Assembly: GCF_029338175.1 (NCBI RefSeq)
Contig: NZ_CP119862.1
Location: 1,736,001 to 1,800,000, forward strand
DNA length: 64,000 nucleotides
Reading direction: 5' to 3'
Origin: Citrobacter enshiensis
GTDB lineage: Bacteria; Pseudomonadota; Gammaproteobacteria; Enterobacterales; Enterobacteriaceae
The position numbers and the translations under genes are program-made. The notes under the pieces were generated by a model. The model ran no database searches. It saw nothing but the letters and a program-made list of their open reading frames with translations, and had not been told where the DNA came from. This document shows, piece by piece, positions 44,643-55,608 of the stretch. The first letter of the stretch is position 1. The number at the start of each line of letters is the position of its first letter.

Positions 44643-46022
44643 ATGTCCAAGCTAACCTGTTTTAAAGCCTATGATATTCGTGGAAAATTAGGTGAAGAGT
44701 TAAATGAAGATATTGCATATCGCATTGGACGTGCGTATGGCGAATTTCTAAAACCCAAAACAATAGTGGTGGGTGGTGATGTACGTTTGACCAGTGAGAG
44801 CCTGAAGCTTGCATTGGCAAATGGCCTGATGGATGCCGGAACTGACGTGCTGGATATTGGTCTGAGCGGGACGGAAGAAATCTATTTTGCAACTTTCCAT
44901 CTTGGTGTGGATGGCGGCATAGAGGTTACAGCAAGCCATAATCCTATGGATTACAATGGGATGAAACTGGTTCGTGAAAATGCGAAACCGATCAGCGGTG
45001 ATACCGGGCTGCGTGATGTTCAGCGTTTGGCGGAAGAGAATGATTTTGCGCCGGTTGAGCAAAATCAACGTGGCAACTATAAGCGGATCTCTGTTCTGGA
45101 TGATTACGTTGATCACCTGATGGGCTACATTGATTTTGCGAGCTTTACTCGCCCAATGAAATTGGTGGTTAACTCCGGAAATGGGGCAGCAGGTCATGTG
45201 ATCGACGCTATTGAGCAGCGTTTTAAAGCTGCAAATGTTCCGGTTACTTTTATTAAAGTACATCATCAACCAGACGGTACTTTTCCAAATGGTATCCCTA
45301 ACCCACTATTGCCAGAATGCCGGCAGGATACTACCGATGCTGTAAAAGCGCATGGCGCAGATTTAGGCATTGCGTTTGATGGCGACTTTGACCGTTGTTT
45401 CCTGTTTGATAGTCAGGGCCAATTTATTGAGGGCTACTATATTGTTGGTTTGCTGGCTGAAGCATTCCTGCAAAAAGAACCTGGAGCAAAAATTATCCAT
45501 GATCCTCGCCTGACATGGAACACAATTGATATTGTGACCAAAGCAGGTGGTGTGCCGATCATGTCCAAAACTGGCCATGCTTTTATCAAAGAGCGTATGC
45601 GTAAAGAAGATGCTGCTTATGGTGGTGAAATGAGTGCGCACCATTATTTCCGTGATTTTGCCTATTGTGACAGCGGTATGATTCCATGGTTGTTGGTGGC
45701 TGAACTAATTTCCATGAAAAATAATACATTAGATTCGCTTCTTAATCATCGAGTCAGCAAGTTTCCTTGCAGTGGTGAAATTAATTATAAGGTTGTTGAT
45801 GTTGCTCCGATCCTTGATGAGGTTGAAATTGCTTATGAAAATTCCACGGTAATTAATAAAATTGATGGTTTGTCTTTTGAATCACCAGAATGGCGTTTTA
45901 ATATCCGTTGTTCAAATACAGAATCATTATTGCGCTTGAATGTCGAGGCAAAAGGTGATCAAGAAATTGTCAAGCAAAAAGTTACAGAAATAGAGTCAAT
46001 AATAATGAGGTTTCACCAATAA
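44643..46022 (+). CDS. manB: Phosphomannomutase ManB
   Basis: Interconverts mannose-6-phosphate and mannose-1-phosphate. The ATG at 44643 gives 459 aa starting [14 protein letters not shown]; the earlier TTG at 44625 is not needed. The phosphoserine loop is [13 protein letters not shown], the metal loop [11 protein letters not shown] and the sugar-binding loop GEMSAHHYF. It is the only manB in the window and so probably serves both the O antigen and colanic acid. Its stop overlaps the wzm ATG (TAATG). Confidence 0.95.
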   Translation: MSKLTCFKAYDIRGKLGEELNEDIAYRIGRAYGEFLKPKTIVVGGDVRLTSESLKLALANGLMDAGTDVLDIGLSGTEEIYFATFHLGVDGGIEVTASHNPMDYNGMKLVRENAKPISGDTGLRDVQRLAEENDFAPVEQNQRGNYKRISVLDDYVDHLMGYIDFASFTRPMKLVVNSGNGAAGHVIDAIEQRFKAANVPVTFIKVHHQPDGTFPNGIPNPLLPECRQDTTDAVKAHGADLGIAFDGDFDRCFLFDSQGQFIEGYYIVGLLAEAFLQKEPGAKIIHDPRLTWNTIDIVTKAGGVPIMSKTGHAFIKERMRKEDAAYGGEMSAHHYFRDFAYCDSGMIPWLLVAELISMKNNTLDSLLNHRVSKFPCSGEINYKVVDVAPILDEVEIAYENSTVINKIDGLSFESPEWRFNIRCSNTESLLRLNVEAKGDQEIVKQKVTEIESIIMRFHQ

Positions 46023-46816
46023 TGCGTAGTCTTATTAATGGATTATGGAGTTACCGAGGATTTATTTTAGGTAGTATTAAACGTGAGTTTCAATCTAAAT
46101 ATAGAAACTCATTATTAGGTTTTCTGTGGAATATTTTAAATCCACTGGCAATGATTATCATCTATACTGTGATTTTTTCTCAAGTCATGCGGGCAAAATT
46201 ACCAGGAGTCGATCATTCATTTGCATATAGCATTTATCTTTGTGCTGGAGTATTAACTTGGGGATTGTTTTCTGAAATAGTATCACGTTCACAGGTTATG
46301 TTTGTTGATAACGGAAACTTATTAAAGAAGATAAATTTCCCCAGGGCATGTATTCCGGCAATTATAGTTGGTAGTGCTTTACTTAATTTTATTATCGTTT
46401 TTTCTATATTTTGCGCTTTCTTACTGATTAGTGGCTTTTTCCCTGGTATTGTTATACTTTCTCTTATTCCAATCATTGGGATATTAATTCTATTCGCAAT
46501 TGGCCTTGGCATGACTATTGGCGTGCTTAATGTATTTTTTAGCGACGTTGGCCAATTTTTTGGAATATTTTTGCAGTTTTGGTTTTGGCTAACACCAATT
46601 GTCTACTCTGTAGCGATTTTGCCTGAAAACCTGAGAGAATATATTTCATTTAATCCCATGTCCGGCATTGTAATGGCCTGCCAGACAGTATTGGTCAAAG
46701 GTACCCTGCCAGATTGGAATAGTATATTGCACGCGACAATAATAGGGTTATTACTTTGTATGTTAGGTATGCGTTTATTTCAACGCAGGGCGGCAGAAAT
46801 GGTGGATGAATTGTAA
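46022..46816 (+). CDS. wzm: O-polysaccharide ABC transporter permease Wzm
   Basis: ABC-2 type membrane subunit that exports undecaprenyl-linked O polysaccharide. It is 264 aa, with about six membrane segments after an N-terminal amphipathic start (FILGSIKREFQSKYRNSLLGF). Intact and strongly AT-rich. It is coupled by TAATG overlaps to manB upstream and wzt downstream. Its presence, with no wzx/wzy pair in the locus, places this O antigen in the ABC-transporter pathway. Confidence 0.95.
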   Translation: MRSLINGLWSYRGFILGSIKREFQSKYRNSLLGFLWNILNPLAMIIIYTVIFSQVMRAKLPGVDHSFAYSIYLCAGVLTWGLFSEIVSRSQVMFVDNGNLLKKINFPRACIPAIIVGSALLNFIIVFSIFCAFLLISGFFPGIVILSLIPIIGILILFAIGLGMTIGVLNVFFSDVGQFFGIFLQFWFWLTPIVYSVAILPENLREYISFNPMSGIVMACQTVLVKGTLPDWNSILHATIIGLLLCMLGMRLFQRRAAEMVDEL

Positions 46817-48041
46817 TGGGTTCTATCAGTGTAAGCAATATCGGTAAAGCATTTAAGCAATACCCTAATCGCTGGGCGCGATTAATTGAATGGTTTTGTC
46901 CTGGAAATATAATTAAGCATCGATTAAAGTGGGTATTGCAGGATATTAACTTTACAGTTAGTCCTGGTGAAGCTGTTGGGATCATCGGGATTAACGGTGC
47001 AGGTAAAAGTACTCTTCTGAAAATGATTACCGGTACAAGTCAACCCACTAAAGGAAGTATTCATATTTCTGGAAGAGTGGCGGCTCTGTTGGAACTGGGG
47101 TATGGGATTTCATCCTGACTTCACGGGGCGCCAGAATGTTTACATGGCGGGCCAATTAATGGGCTTACATGCCGAAGCCATTAGCAATCTGATGCCAAAA
47201 ATTGAAGAATTTGCTGAAATTGGTGACTATCTTGATAGTCCTGTGAGAGTGTATTCTAGCGGTATGCAAATGCGCTTGGCATTTAGCGTTGCCACCGCTG
47301 TACGACCAGATGTGCTAATTGTCGACGAAGCACTATCTGTAGGTGATGATTATTTCCAGCATAAAAGCTTCGAAAGAATCCGTGAGTTTCGGCGTCAAGG
47401 GACGACACTATTAATTGTATCACATGATAAACAAGCGATTCAGAGTATTTGTGATCGAGCGATTTTGCTAAATGCTGGGCATATCGAGATGGAAGGAGAG
47501 CCTGAAGCTGTAATGGATTACTACAATGCTTTGCTCGCAGCAAAACAAAATCAAAAAGTAGAACAAAAAACCACATCGGAAGGTAAAATCCAGACAATAT
47601 CTGGTACGGGCGAGGCTGAAGTCTCAAAAATATGTTTACTAGATCAGCATAAAAATACCGTTGAGTTTATCAATGTTGGTCAAGCTGTTATTTTGCATGT
47701 TGAAGTTAAGGTCAATGCAGATATTCCCCCGGTTAGTATTAGGTTATGGCATTAAAGATCGTTTGGGACAAGTTTTATATGGGACTAATACTGATTTTAA
47801 AGATAAAGTTATTGAGAATGTGAAGGCTGGATCTATTGTTGTCTATGATTTTAGTTTTGACGCGAACCTCGGGCCCGGAAGTTATTCGATACAAACCGCA
47901 CTCGTTAGTACTGATAGTCATTTAGTCAATAACTATGAATGGCGTGATTTAGCTTTGCTTTTTAATGTAGTGAATATTGATAAAACTAAATTCGTTGGTT
48001 TAACTTGGCTCGACCCGAAAATAGGGGTTTATGAAAGATGA
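46816..48041 (+). CDS. wzt: O-polysaccharide ABC transporter ATPase Wzt with C-terminal substrate-binding domain (frameshifted)
   Basis: ATPase partner of Wzm. Walker A is GINGAGKST (about 59-67), the signature is SSGMQMRLAF, Walker B is VLIVDEALSVGD and the switch His is in IVSHD. The C-terminal part (about 250-407) is the extra beta-sandwich that in E. coli O8/O9a Wzt recognises the capped non-reducing end of the glycan. It ends FVGLTWLDPKIGVYER. An extra G at 47097-47100 and another at 47731-47732 split the frame; the joined length is about 407 aa. It overlaps the next gene by 4 bases (ATGA). Confidence 0.9.
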
Positions 48042-49250
48042 CTTTTATTTCATATGCACAAAATTTAGAAGATGTTGTTCTCTGGAAAGCACTAAAAAAT
48101 ATAGAAAATGGATTTTATATTGATGTTGGTGCCAATGATCCACTTATTGACTCTGTGACTAACTCGTTTTACAATAATGGTTGGCATGGTATAAATATTG
48201 AGCCAATAAATACACATTTTAAAAAATTAGTGTTGGAACGACCAAGAAGATATAAATCTAAATTGTGCAATAAGTGAGTCTAAAGGGAATTTAGATATTT
48301 GGGAGTGTGAAGTGCGTGGTTGGGCTACTCTTGACCGCCATGTTGCAGAGACCCACGAAAAAAATGGTCATATAGGCAAATGGCATAATGTTGAAGTTAA
48401 AACTTTAGCTGAAGTGTGCGCAGAATATGAACCTGAGAATATTCATTTTTTAAAAATAGATGTCGAAGGTTTAGAAATTTCAGTCCTTAAAGGAAATGAC
48501 TGGAGTAAATATCGACCATGGATTGTTGTCGTAGAAGCAACATTCCCAAATACCCAAATTGACAGATATTCAGATCTCGAAGAACTTCTTGTCGCTGAAA
48601 ATTATGTTTTTGCATATGCCGATGGCTTAAACCGTTTTTATGTTTCTGCTGAACATATAGAACTTCTTCCGTCGTTGAAATACCCACCTAACATTTTTGA
48701 TGACTACCAAACATATAGTGAGTATTCAGCCTTGCAGGAGGTGAAAATTTTTGAGAAAAAAAATATTTCCTTATTGCAAGACAATGTTAAAATTACGGAA
48801 GAATACCATTTGTTATCTCAAAAAAATTTGAGTTTATCTGCAGAAAATGAGAGGGTTAGCATAGCTAATAACCTGCTTTCTTTGGAAAATGAGAAGCTTA
48901 GTGTAACTAATAATGAGCTTTCCAAAAAGTATGAAGTTATTTTAGAACATGTTAAAAAACTTGAGCATGAGAATGCTATAACAAAGAAATATGTGGGTGA
49001 AATTTTAAATAGTACTTCATGGCGTATTACGGCACCGGTAAGATTGATTGGACAATTAAAACATGGGAAGAAGAATGATTCCACACTTAAACATTCGTGG
49101 CTATCAAAAAAACTGATAAGAAAGTTAATTAATCAAATAAATAAACATCCTAAACTAAGATATCAAATAGTAAACATTATAAAAAAAATAGGCCTTTATT
49201 CCATAGTCCGTTCTGCTTATTTAGGTGTTTTTATAAATAATGCATCCTAA
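48038..49250 (+). CDS. FkbM-family methyltransferase fused to a long coiled coil; candidate chain terminator/ruler (frameshifted)
   Basis: Residues about 1-200 are an FkbM-type SAM-dependent methyltransferase: FYIDVGANDP (SAM loop), NNGWHGINIEP and the family motif LKIDVEGLE. Residues about 230-317 are rich in Glu, Leu, Asn and Ser with heptad spacing (LSAENERVSIANNLLSLENE, then EKLSVTNNELSKKY) and read as a coiled coil. Then comes STSWRITAPVR, a tail motif seen in many surface-glycan enzymes, and a basic C-terminus. An extra A near 48247 breaks the frame after residue about 70; the joined protein is about 403 aa. The position right after wzt is where WbdD lies in E. coli O8/O9a, and WbdD also joins a methyltransferase to a coiled-coil ruler. 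The role as terminator is inference. Confidence 0.75.
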
Positions 49251-49395
49251 AACTACATTTCCTGAAAATGAAATGGTTTCTTATAAAAGTAATACAGTTT
49301 TACCGTTTGCAACAATTCATTCGCTAAGTGTTGATGAGTTGCATAATAGAATCAAAAATGAGCTTAAAGCTACCACAGAAGAGCGAGGTGAGTAG
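49240..49395 (+). CDS. Small coupled ORF, 51 aa, function unknown
   Basis: ATG at 49240 overlaps the end of the FkbM gene by 11 bases. The ORF reads MHPKTTFPENE...HSLSVDELHNRIKNELKA...ERGE and its TAG overlaps the GTG start of the glycosyltransferase (TAGTG). This is the same coupling style as the rest of the operon, which argues for real translation. I recognise no family. It is mostly polar, with a predicted helix SVDELHNRIKNELKA. It could instead be the 5' part of the glycosyltransferase separated by an indel. Confidence 0.5.
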   Translation: MHPKTTFPENEMVSYKSNTVLPFATIHSLSVDELHNRIKNELKATTEERGE

Positions 49396-52300
49396 TGAAT
49401 TACTGCAATCAATACTCCGAATTAGAAAATTTCAAAGGCCTGCGTGTTGCTGTACTAACCACAGAGTCAGCCAAGGGTGAAGTCGGTGGCGCTGAACGGT
49501 TCTATCAAGGTTTATTAGCTGGATTAATAGAAATCGGTTGTGAAGCTGAAATTGTTCCTGTGATTGCCGATGAGTCCTCCTTTGAACAAATAAAAAATAA
49601 TTATCAATATTGCCGTGAATTGGACTTGAGTCGTTATGATGCCGTAATTTCGACCAAAACTCCAAGTTTTGCTGTTAATCATCCGAATCACGTAATGTAC
49701 CTGGTTCATACGGTTCGCGTATTTGATGATATGTTTTACGAAAGCTTCCCTGAATGCGATACGATGCGTTTAGCTGAACGGGCAATGCTTCATCGATGGG
49801 ACTTTGATGCCATTAGTAAAATCAAGGCAAAGTTCTGCATTGGTCATGAAGTATCCAAGCGTCTATACCGCTGGCGAGGAATACACTCAGATGTTATTCA
49901 TCCTCCATTAGGTGTTAACGGGTTTAAACAGGGCGAAATGGGGGATTACTTTTTCTTACCTGGAAGACTGCACCCATGGAAACGTGTTGACCTCGCGATT
50001 AATGCTATTAAGGCATCTAACTTACCTTTAAAATTAGTTATTGCGGGTACTGGTGAGGCTGAAGAAAAATTAAAAGAATTGGCTGGTTGTGATGCCAGAA
50101 TTCAATTTGTAGGACGCCTTAGTGATGAAGAGCTTTTAGATTATTATGCTAATGCCCTTGCGATTGCGTTTGTGCCCAAAAAAGAGGACTATGGATACGT
50201 CACACTTGAAGGTTATGCCAGTGGTAAACCTGTAATCACCTGCACTGATTCTGGCGAACCCACATACTTCGTTAAGCATAAAGAAACTGGTATTATTTGT
50301 GAGCCGACTAGTGAATCTTTGAGGGAAGGTTTTGAATGGATCTTTAACAATAAAGATCTTGCAGCAGTGATGGGGGGGAAGGGCTATGAAAAAATCCAAG
50401 GGATGTCATGGCCAATTGTGGCTAAACAATTAGTATCTGCTGCAATGGCTCCGAATATTGAGCTAAAACAATTGCCTATAAATGTCACTATTGCTGATAT
50501 GCAACCAATCGATCCTCCTGTTGGAGGTGGTCGCCTACGCTTACTTGGGGTTTATCACGACCTAGGCGATAATGTTAAAGCTACGTATGTGGGTTCTTAT
50601 GATTGGCCAGGAGAAAATTATCGACGTCATAAATTGAGCCCAAATTTAGAAGAAATTGATATTCCATTAAGTCAAGAACATCATCTTGCGGCCCAAGAAT
50701 GGGCTACTCAGGCAAATGGTAAGACAGTAATCGATGTTGTCTTTAGCCAGCAAGGACATTTGTCATCTGATTATTTGTCAGGTGTTATAGATAATATCAA
50801 AATGGCAGATGTAGTCGTCTTTTCTCACCCTTGGGTTTATCCTCTCATTGACCCAAGTTTATTGCAGGGAAAAGTTATTATTTATGATTCGCAGAATGTA
50901 GAAGGTTATTTGCGTGCTCAACTATTTGATGAGAGCAATATGGCCGAATTAGCTGCGATCCGACAGGTTATTTCTGATGAGTATTTACTAGGCCAGCGAG
51001 CAGATCTCATTCTTGCATGTTCACAAGAAGACTTATTACGTTTTAATCGTATTTATGAGTTTTCACCAGAAAAAATGCGAGTTGTTCCTAATGGAGTGAT
51101 GGCTTTTACACGTCCTGTTCCAGGGGATAATGAGCGGTTAGCGGCTAAGAAAGCATTAAATTTTTCCATTGACAATCGTTTAGCTATTTTTATTGGCAGC
51201 GCATATGGGCCAAATGTCGAAGCTGCTAAATTCATTGCAGAAGAATTGGCACCAGAAGTTCCTGAGGTTACCTTTATCATTGCCGGTGGAGTTAGCACTG
51301 TGGTTGGCAAGGTTAAATGTAAGAACGTACATTTGACAGGACCTCTTAGCGATAAAGATAGAGACTTGTGGCTAACTGCAGCGGATTTGGCCGTAAATCC
51401 TATGTTTTCGGGTTCTGGCACGAATATTAAAATGTTCGACTTTATGTCCATGGCTTTACCAACAGTTACAACAAAAATTGGTGCTCGTGGTATAGATACG
51501 GCTGGATTAAATGCAATGCTTGTTGTTGAACCAACTGTAGAAGCTTTTAGTTCTGCTTTACATAATTTGCTTGATCATGAATATTGTAGGGCTATTGGTG
51601 TGGCAGCGCGCCAATGTGTTGAGAATAGCTATTCTTGGGAACGAATCTCGAATATTGTCGGGAAGATGTTATCTTCACGTGCTGAACTCGCTAATCAACC
51701 ACAGCCCTTTTTCTCTGTTGTTATTCCAAGTTATGAACGCCCAGAGCAATTGCTTGATCTTATGCATTGCTTGCAAGGTCAAATTGAGCGTGATTTTGAA
51801 GTGATCGTAATAGATCAAAGTGCGGTTCCCTGGTCGGAATCTGAACGAAATTTCGGCTTCCCACTTTGCTACTATCATTCTCCCGTAAAAGGTGCTGTGG
51901 CAGCGAGAAATACCGGGGCAATGCTAGCTCAAGGCAAAGTAATTGCCTTTACTGATGATGATTGCTGTCCTGACTCGAATTGGTTGGCAAATGCACGTAA
52001 ATATTTTAATATCCCAGATATTGTTGGTGTAGAAGGTCAAATTACGTCAGACCATCACGGTGATGAAAACTGGCGTCCTGTAACAAATGTCGGCTTTGAA
52101 GGCATTGGTTTTATGACCGCAAATTTAATGGTTAGAACTGCAGTATTTCATTATCTTGGCGGGTTCGACCTACAATTTGATCGTCCCCATTTCCGTGAAG
52201 ACACCGATTTTGGATGGCGTATGCAAAAAATTGGGATGGTACCTTATGCAAAAGATGTAGAGGTATTCCACCCTGCGCAACCACGATCAAAAGAACGAGA

Positions 52301-52496
52301 GTCACTAGCAAGCCGTTCGAATTTTTTCCAGAAAGATGCTTTGCTTTATCGCAAACATCCTGAAAAGTATCGTGAACTCTTTGTATTAGAGAAACATTAC
52401 GCAATTACTCCAGGTTTTAAAGAAAATCTGCTATTGGGTTTCGAAAAAGAGAATGAAACGGTTCCTCAGTGGATGGTTGATTTTTTAAATTCGTAA
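49395..52496 (+). CDS. Trimodular glycosyltransferase (GT4-GT4-GT2), 1033 aa
   Basis: Probable polymerase or main-chain transferase of the O polysaccharide. Module 1 (about 15-350) is a GT4: AERFYQGLLAG, LPGRLHPWKRVDLAI, and E-x7-E region KKEDYGYVTLEGYASGKPV. Module 2 (about 370-770) is another GT-B/GT4-like unit: GGGRLRLLGVYHD, IIYDSQNVEGY, FIGSAYGPNVEAA, NPMFSGSGTNIKMFDFMSM. Module 3 (about 772-1033) is a GT2: SVVIPSYERPEQLL, FTDDDCCPD (DXD-type), GGFDLQFDRPHFREDTDFGWRM. The GTG start at 49395 is set by TAGTG coupling. Intact. Multi-domain transferases of this kind polymerise glycans in ABC-dependent O-antigen loci. The linkage specificity cannot be read. Confidence 0.85.
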   Translation: MNYCNQYSELENFKGLRVAVLTTESAKGEVGGAERFYQGLLAGLIEIGCEAEIVPVIADESSFEQIKNNYQYCRELDLSRYDAVISTKTPSFAVNHPNHVMYLVHTVRVFDDMFYESFPECDTMRLAERAMLHRWDFDAISKIKAKFCIGHEVSKRLYRWRGIHSDVIHPPLGVNGFKQGEMGDYFFLPGRLHPWKRVDLAINAIKASNLPLKLVIAGTGEAEEKLKELAGCDARIQFVGRLSDEELLDYYANALAIAFVPKKEDYGYVTLEGYASGKPVITCTDSGEPTYFVKHKETGIICEPTSESLREGFEWIFNNKDLAAVMGGKGYEKIQGMSWPIVAKQLVSAAMAPNIELKQLPINVTIADMQPIDPPVGGGRLRLLGVYHDLGDNVKATYVGSYDWPGENYRRHKLSPNLEEIDIPLSQEHHLAAQEWATQANGKTVIDVVFSQQGHLSSDYLSGVIDNIKMADVVVFSHPWVYPLIDPSLLQGKVIIYDSQNVEGYLRAQLFDESNMAELAAIRQVISDEYLLGQRADLILACSQEDLLRFNRIYEFSPEKMRVVPNGVMAFTRPVPGDNERLAAKKALNFSIDNRLAIFIGSAYGPNVEAAKFIAEELAPEVPEVTFIIAGGVSTVVGKVKCKNVHLTGPLSDKDRDLWLTAADLAVNPMFSGSGTNIKMFDFMSMALPTVTTKIGARGIDTAGLNAMLVVEPTVEAFSSALHNLLDHEYCRAIGVAARQCVENSYSWERISNIVGKMLSSRAELANQPQPFFSVVIPSYERPEQLLDLMHCLQGQIERDFEVIVIDQSAVPWSESERNFGFPLCYYHSPVKGAVAARNTGAMLAQGKVIAFTDDDCCPDSNWLANARKYFNIPDIVGVEGQITSDHHGDENWRPVTNVGFEGIGFMTANLMVRTAVFHYLGGFDLQFDRPHFREDTDFGWRMQKIGMVPYAKDVEVFHPAQPRSKERESLASRSNFFQKDALLYRKHPEKYRELFVLEKHYAITPGFKENLLLGFEKENETVPQWMVDFLNS

Positions 52497-52529
52497 CTTT
52501 AGTAAATGAACTGAAATAGGAAATATTCT

Positions 52530-53568
<1,039 letters not shown>

Positions 53569-53569
<1 letters not shown>

Positions 53570-54467
53570 TGTCTGGCGCCGGAAAACATGCCCTTGTAAC
53601 AGGGATTAACGGGTTTACCGGCCGCTATGTGGCAGCGGAGTTGTCCGCTGCCGGATATCGGGTTTTTGGTCTTGGGGCTGCGCCATTTGATGATCCTGAC
53701 TATTATCAGGTCGATCTTACTGATATTTCTGGGTTGACTGACACTATTAATCGCATTAAACCTAATGTAGTCATCCACCTTGCGGCAATAGCTTATGTTG
53801 GGCATGGTGATGCGGATGCTTTCTATAATGTCAATCTTCTGGGTACCCGCAATCTATTACAAGCTTTGAGTTCCAGCCTGGCACCTCTGGGATGCTGTAC
53901 TGCTTGCCAGTAGCGCAAATGTCTATGGCAATGGTACTGCAGGAAAGTTAAGCGAATCGACAGTCGTCAATCCAGCAAATGATTATGCGGTGAGTAAGTT
54001 GGCGATGGAATATATGTCTCATTTGTGGATGGATAAGCTTCCAATATTTATAACCAGGCCATTTAATTATACCGGTGTAGGTCAAACAGATAATTTTTTA
54101 CTACCCAAAATAGTCAAGCATTTCAAAGCTAAATCACCCACAATTGAACTTGGCAATATTGATGTATGGCGTGACTTTACTGATGTCCGTGCATTAAGCA
54201 AAGCGTATGTTAAATTACTGCATGCCAAACCTTTTGGCGAAGTAATAAATATTTGTTCTGGGCGAACATACTCCTTAAGAAAAGTAATTGAGTTGTGTGA
54301 AAAAAATAACAGGGCATCATCTTGATATTCAGGTGAATCCTGCTTTTGTTCGCGCGAATGAAGTAAAAACTCTGAGCGGTGACACATCTAAACTTCAAGT
54401 ATTTATCCCTGACTGGATGTCCCCACCACTTGAGGTCACTTTGCGCTGGATGTTGGAAAGCGAGTAA
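53569..54467 (+). CDS. rmd: GDP-4-keto-6-deoxy-D-mannose reductase Rmd (frameshifted)
   Basis: SDR reductase giving GDP-D-rhamnose, about 298 aa. It has GINGFTGRYVA (NADP motif), HLAAIAYVGHGD, the Ser of SSANVYG and catalytic YAVSK. Breaks lie at about 53870-53891 and 54300-54307; the last part reads DIQVNPAFVRANEVKTLSGD. Fcl-type motifs (HRGMVGSA) are absent, so the product is D-rhamnose rather than L-fucose. The stop overlaps the next ATG (TAATG). Confidence 0.88.
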
Positions 54468-55603
54468 TGAAAGTTATATTCGGAACTGACGCAATTAAAT
54501 ATCCATTGACTGGCATTGGGCGCTATGCGTATGAGTTAGCAAATCGATTATCGGTGAGTACAGATATATCCGAACTGTTTTTTTTAAATGGTAGGAAACT
54601 TACACAGCAACTTCCTTCTGCCAGAGAGACAGGGTCTTCAACCGAAGGGTTGAAGCAATATATAAAAAAGAGTCGACTTGCATCCGAGACTTACCGCCTT
54701 ACGGCTCCGTGGTTAAAAACTCATGTATTAAGAAAACATAAAGATACCATTTACCATGGTCCAAATTTTTATCTACCACCAAAAGTCGACCGCTGTGTAG
54801 TAACATTCCATGATCTTTCTGTATTTACTTTACCTGAGTGCCATCCACCAGAACGAGTCAGGTATATGCGGAAAGAACTTTTGCAGACTGTAAAACGGGC
54901 CCAAATTTTTATTACTGACTCTGATTTTACAAGAAAAGAGTTAATTAATTATTTTTGCCTCCCGGAAGATCGTGTATTTACTGCAAAACTAGCATGCAGT
55001 GGTGAGTTTAGGCCCTATGGTGAAAACCAGATCTCTGCAGTTTTAAATAAATACCAACTTTGTTTCAAACGCTATAGCTTATTCACTGGGTCTATTGAGC
55101 CAAGAAAGAACATTGGCACCTTATTAGACGCGTATGAGCGTTTGCCATTACCTATCAGACAACATATACCTTTAGTTATTAGCGGCTTCAAAGGGTGGAG
55201 CAGTGAGCTACTTCATCGTCGCTTTGCAAAAGGTGAGCGTGAGGGATGGTTATATTATTTGGGCTTTACTCCTGCCGCTGATTTACCCGCACTGTATGCC
55301 GGGGCTGTAAGTTTTTTGTTTCCATCGCTTTATGAGGGATTTGGCCTACCTGTACTGGAAGCTATGGCAACGGGCACTCCGGTCGTATGTTCAAACAGTT
55401 CCTCTCTTCCCGAAGTTGCAGGCGAAAGTGCATTAATGTGCGATGCTATGGATGTTGACACATTAACAAATCTAATCAGAAAAAGCCTTGAGGATACATC
55501 GTGGCAAACGCTGGCTTCAGAATGCGGGCAGGTACATGCGAGCCAATTTTCATGGGAAAGATGCGCAATTGAGACTATTGCAGCATATAAACAGGTAGAA
55601 TAA
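54467..55603 (+). CDS. GT4 glycosyltransferase, WbpY-like
   Basis: 378 aa, intact. The N-terminal acceptor domain begins KVIFGTDAIKYPLTGIGRYAYEL and the C-terminal donor domain has FTGSIEPRKN and FPSLYEGFGLPVLEAMATGTPV (E-x7-E). The pattern is that of Pseudomonas WbpY and E. coli O9a WbdB-type transferases, which add alpha-D-Rha or alpha-D-Man. A D-rhamnosyltransferase role is inferred from the gmd-rmd neighbours. Confidence 0.8.
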   Translation: MKVIFGTDAIKYPLTGIGRYAYELANRLSVSTDISELFFLNGRKLTQQLPSARETGSSTEGLKQYIKKSRLASETYRLTAPWLKTHVLRKHKDTIYHGPNFYLPPKVDRCVVTFHDLSVFTLPECHPPERVRYMRKELLQTVKRAQIFITDSDFTRKELINYFCLPEDRVFTAKLACSGEFRPYGENQISAVLNKYQLCFKRYSLFTGSIEPRKNIGTLLDAYERLPLPIRQHIPLVISGFKGWSSELLHRRFAKGEREGWLYYLGFTPAADLPALYAGAVSFLFPSLYEGFGLPVLEAMATGTPVVCSNSSSLPEVAGESALMCDAMDVDTLTNLIRKSLEDTSWQTLASECGQVHASQFSWERCAIETIAAYKQVE

Positions 55604-55608
55604 GATTA

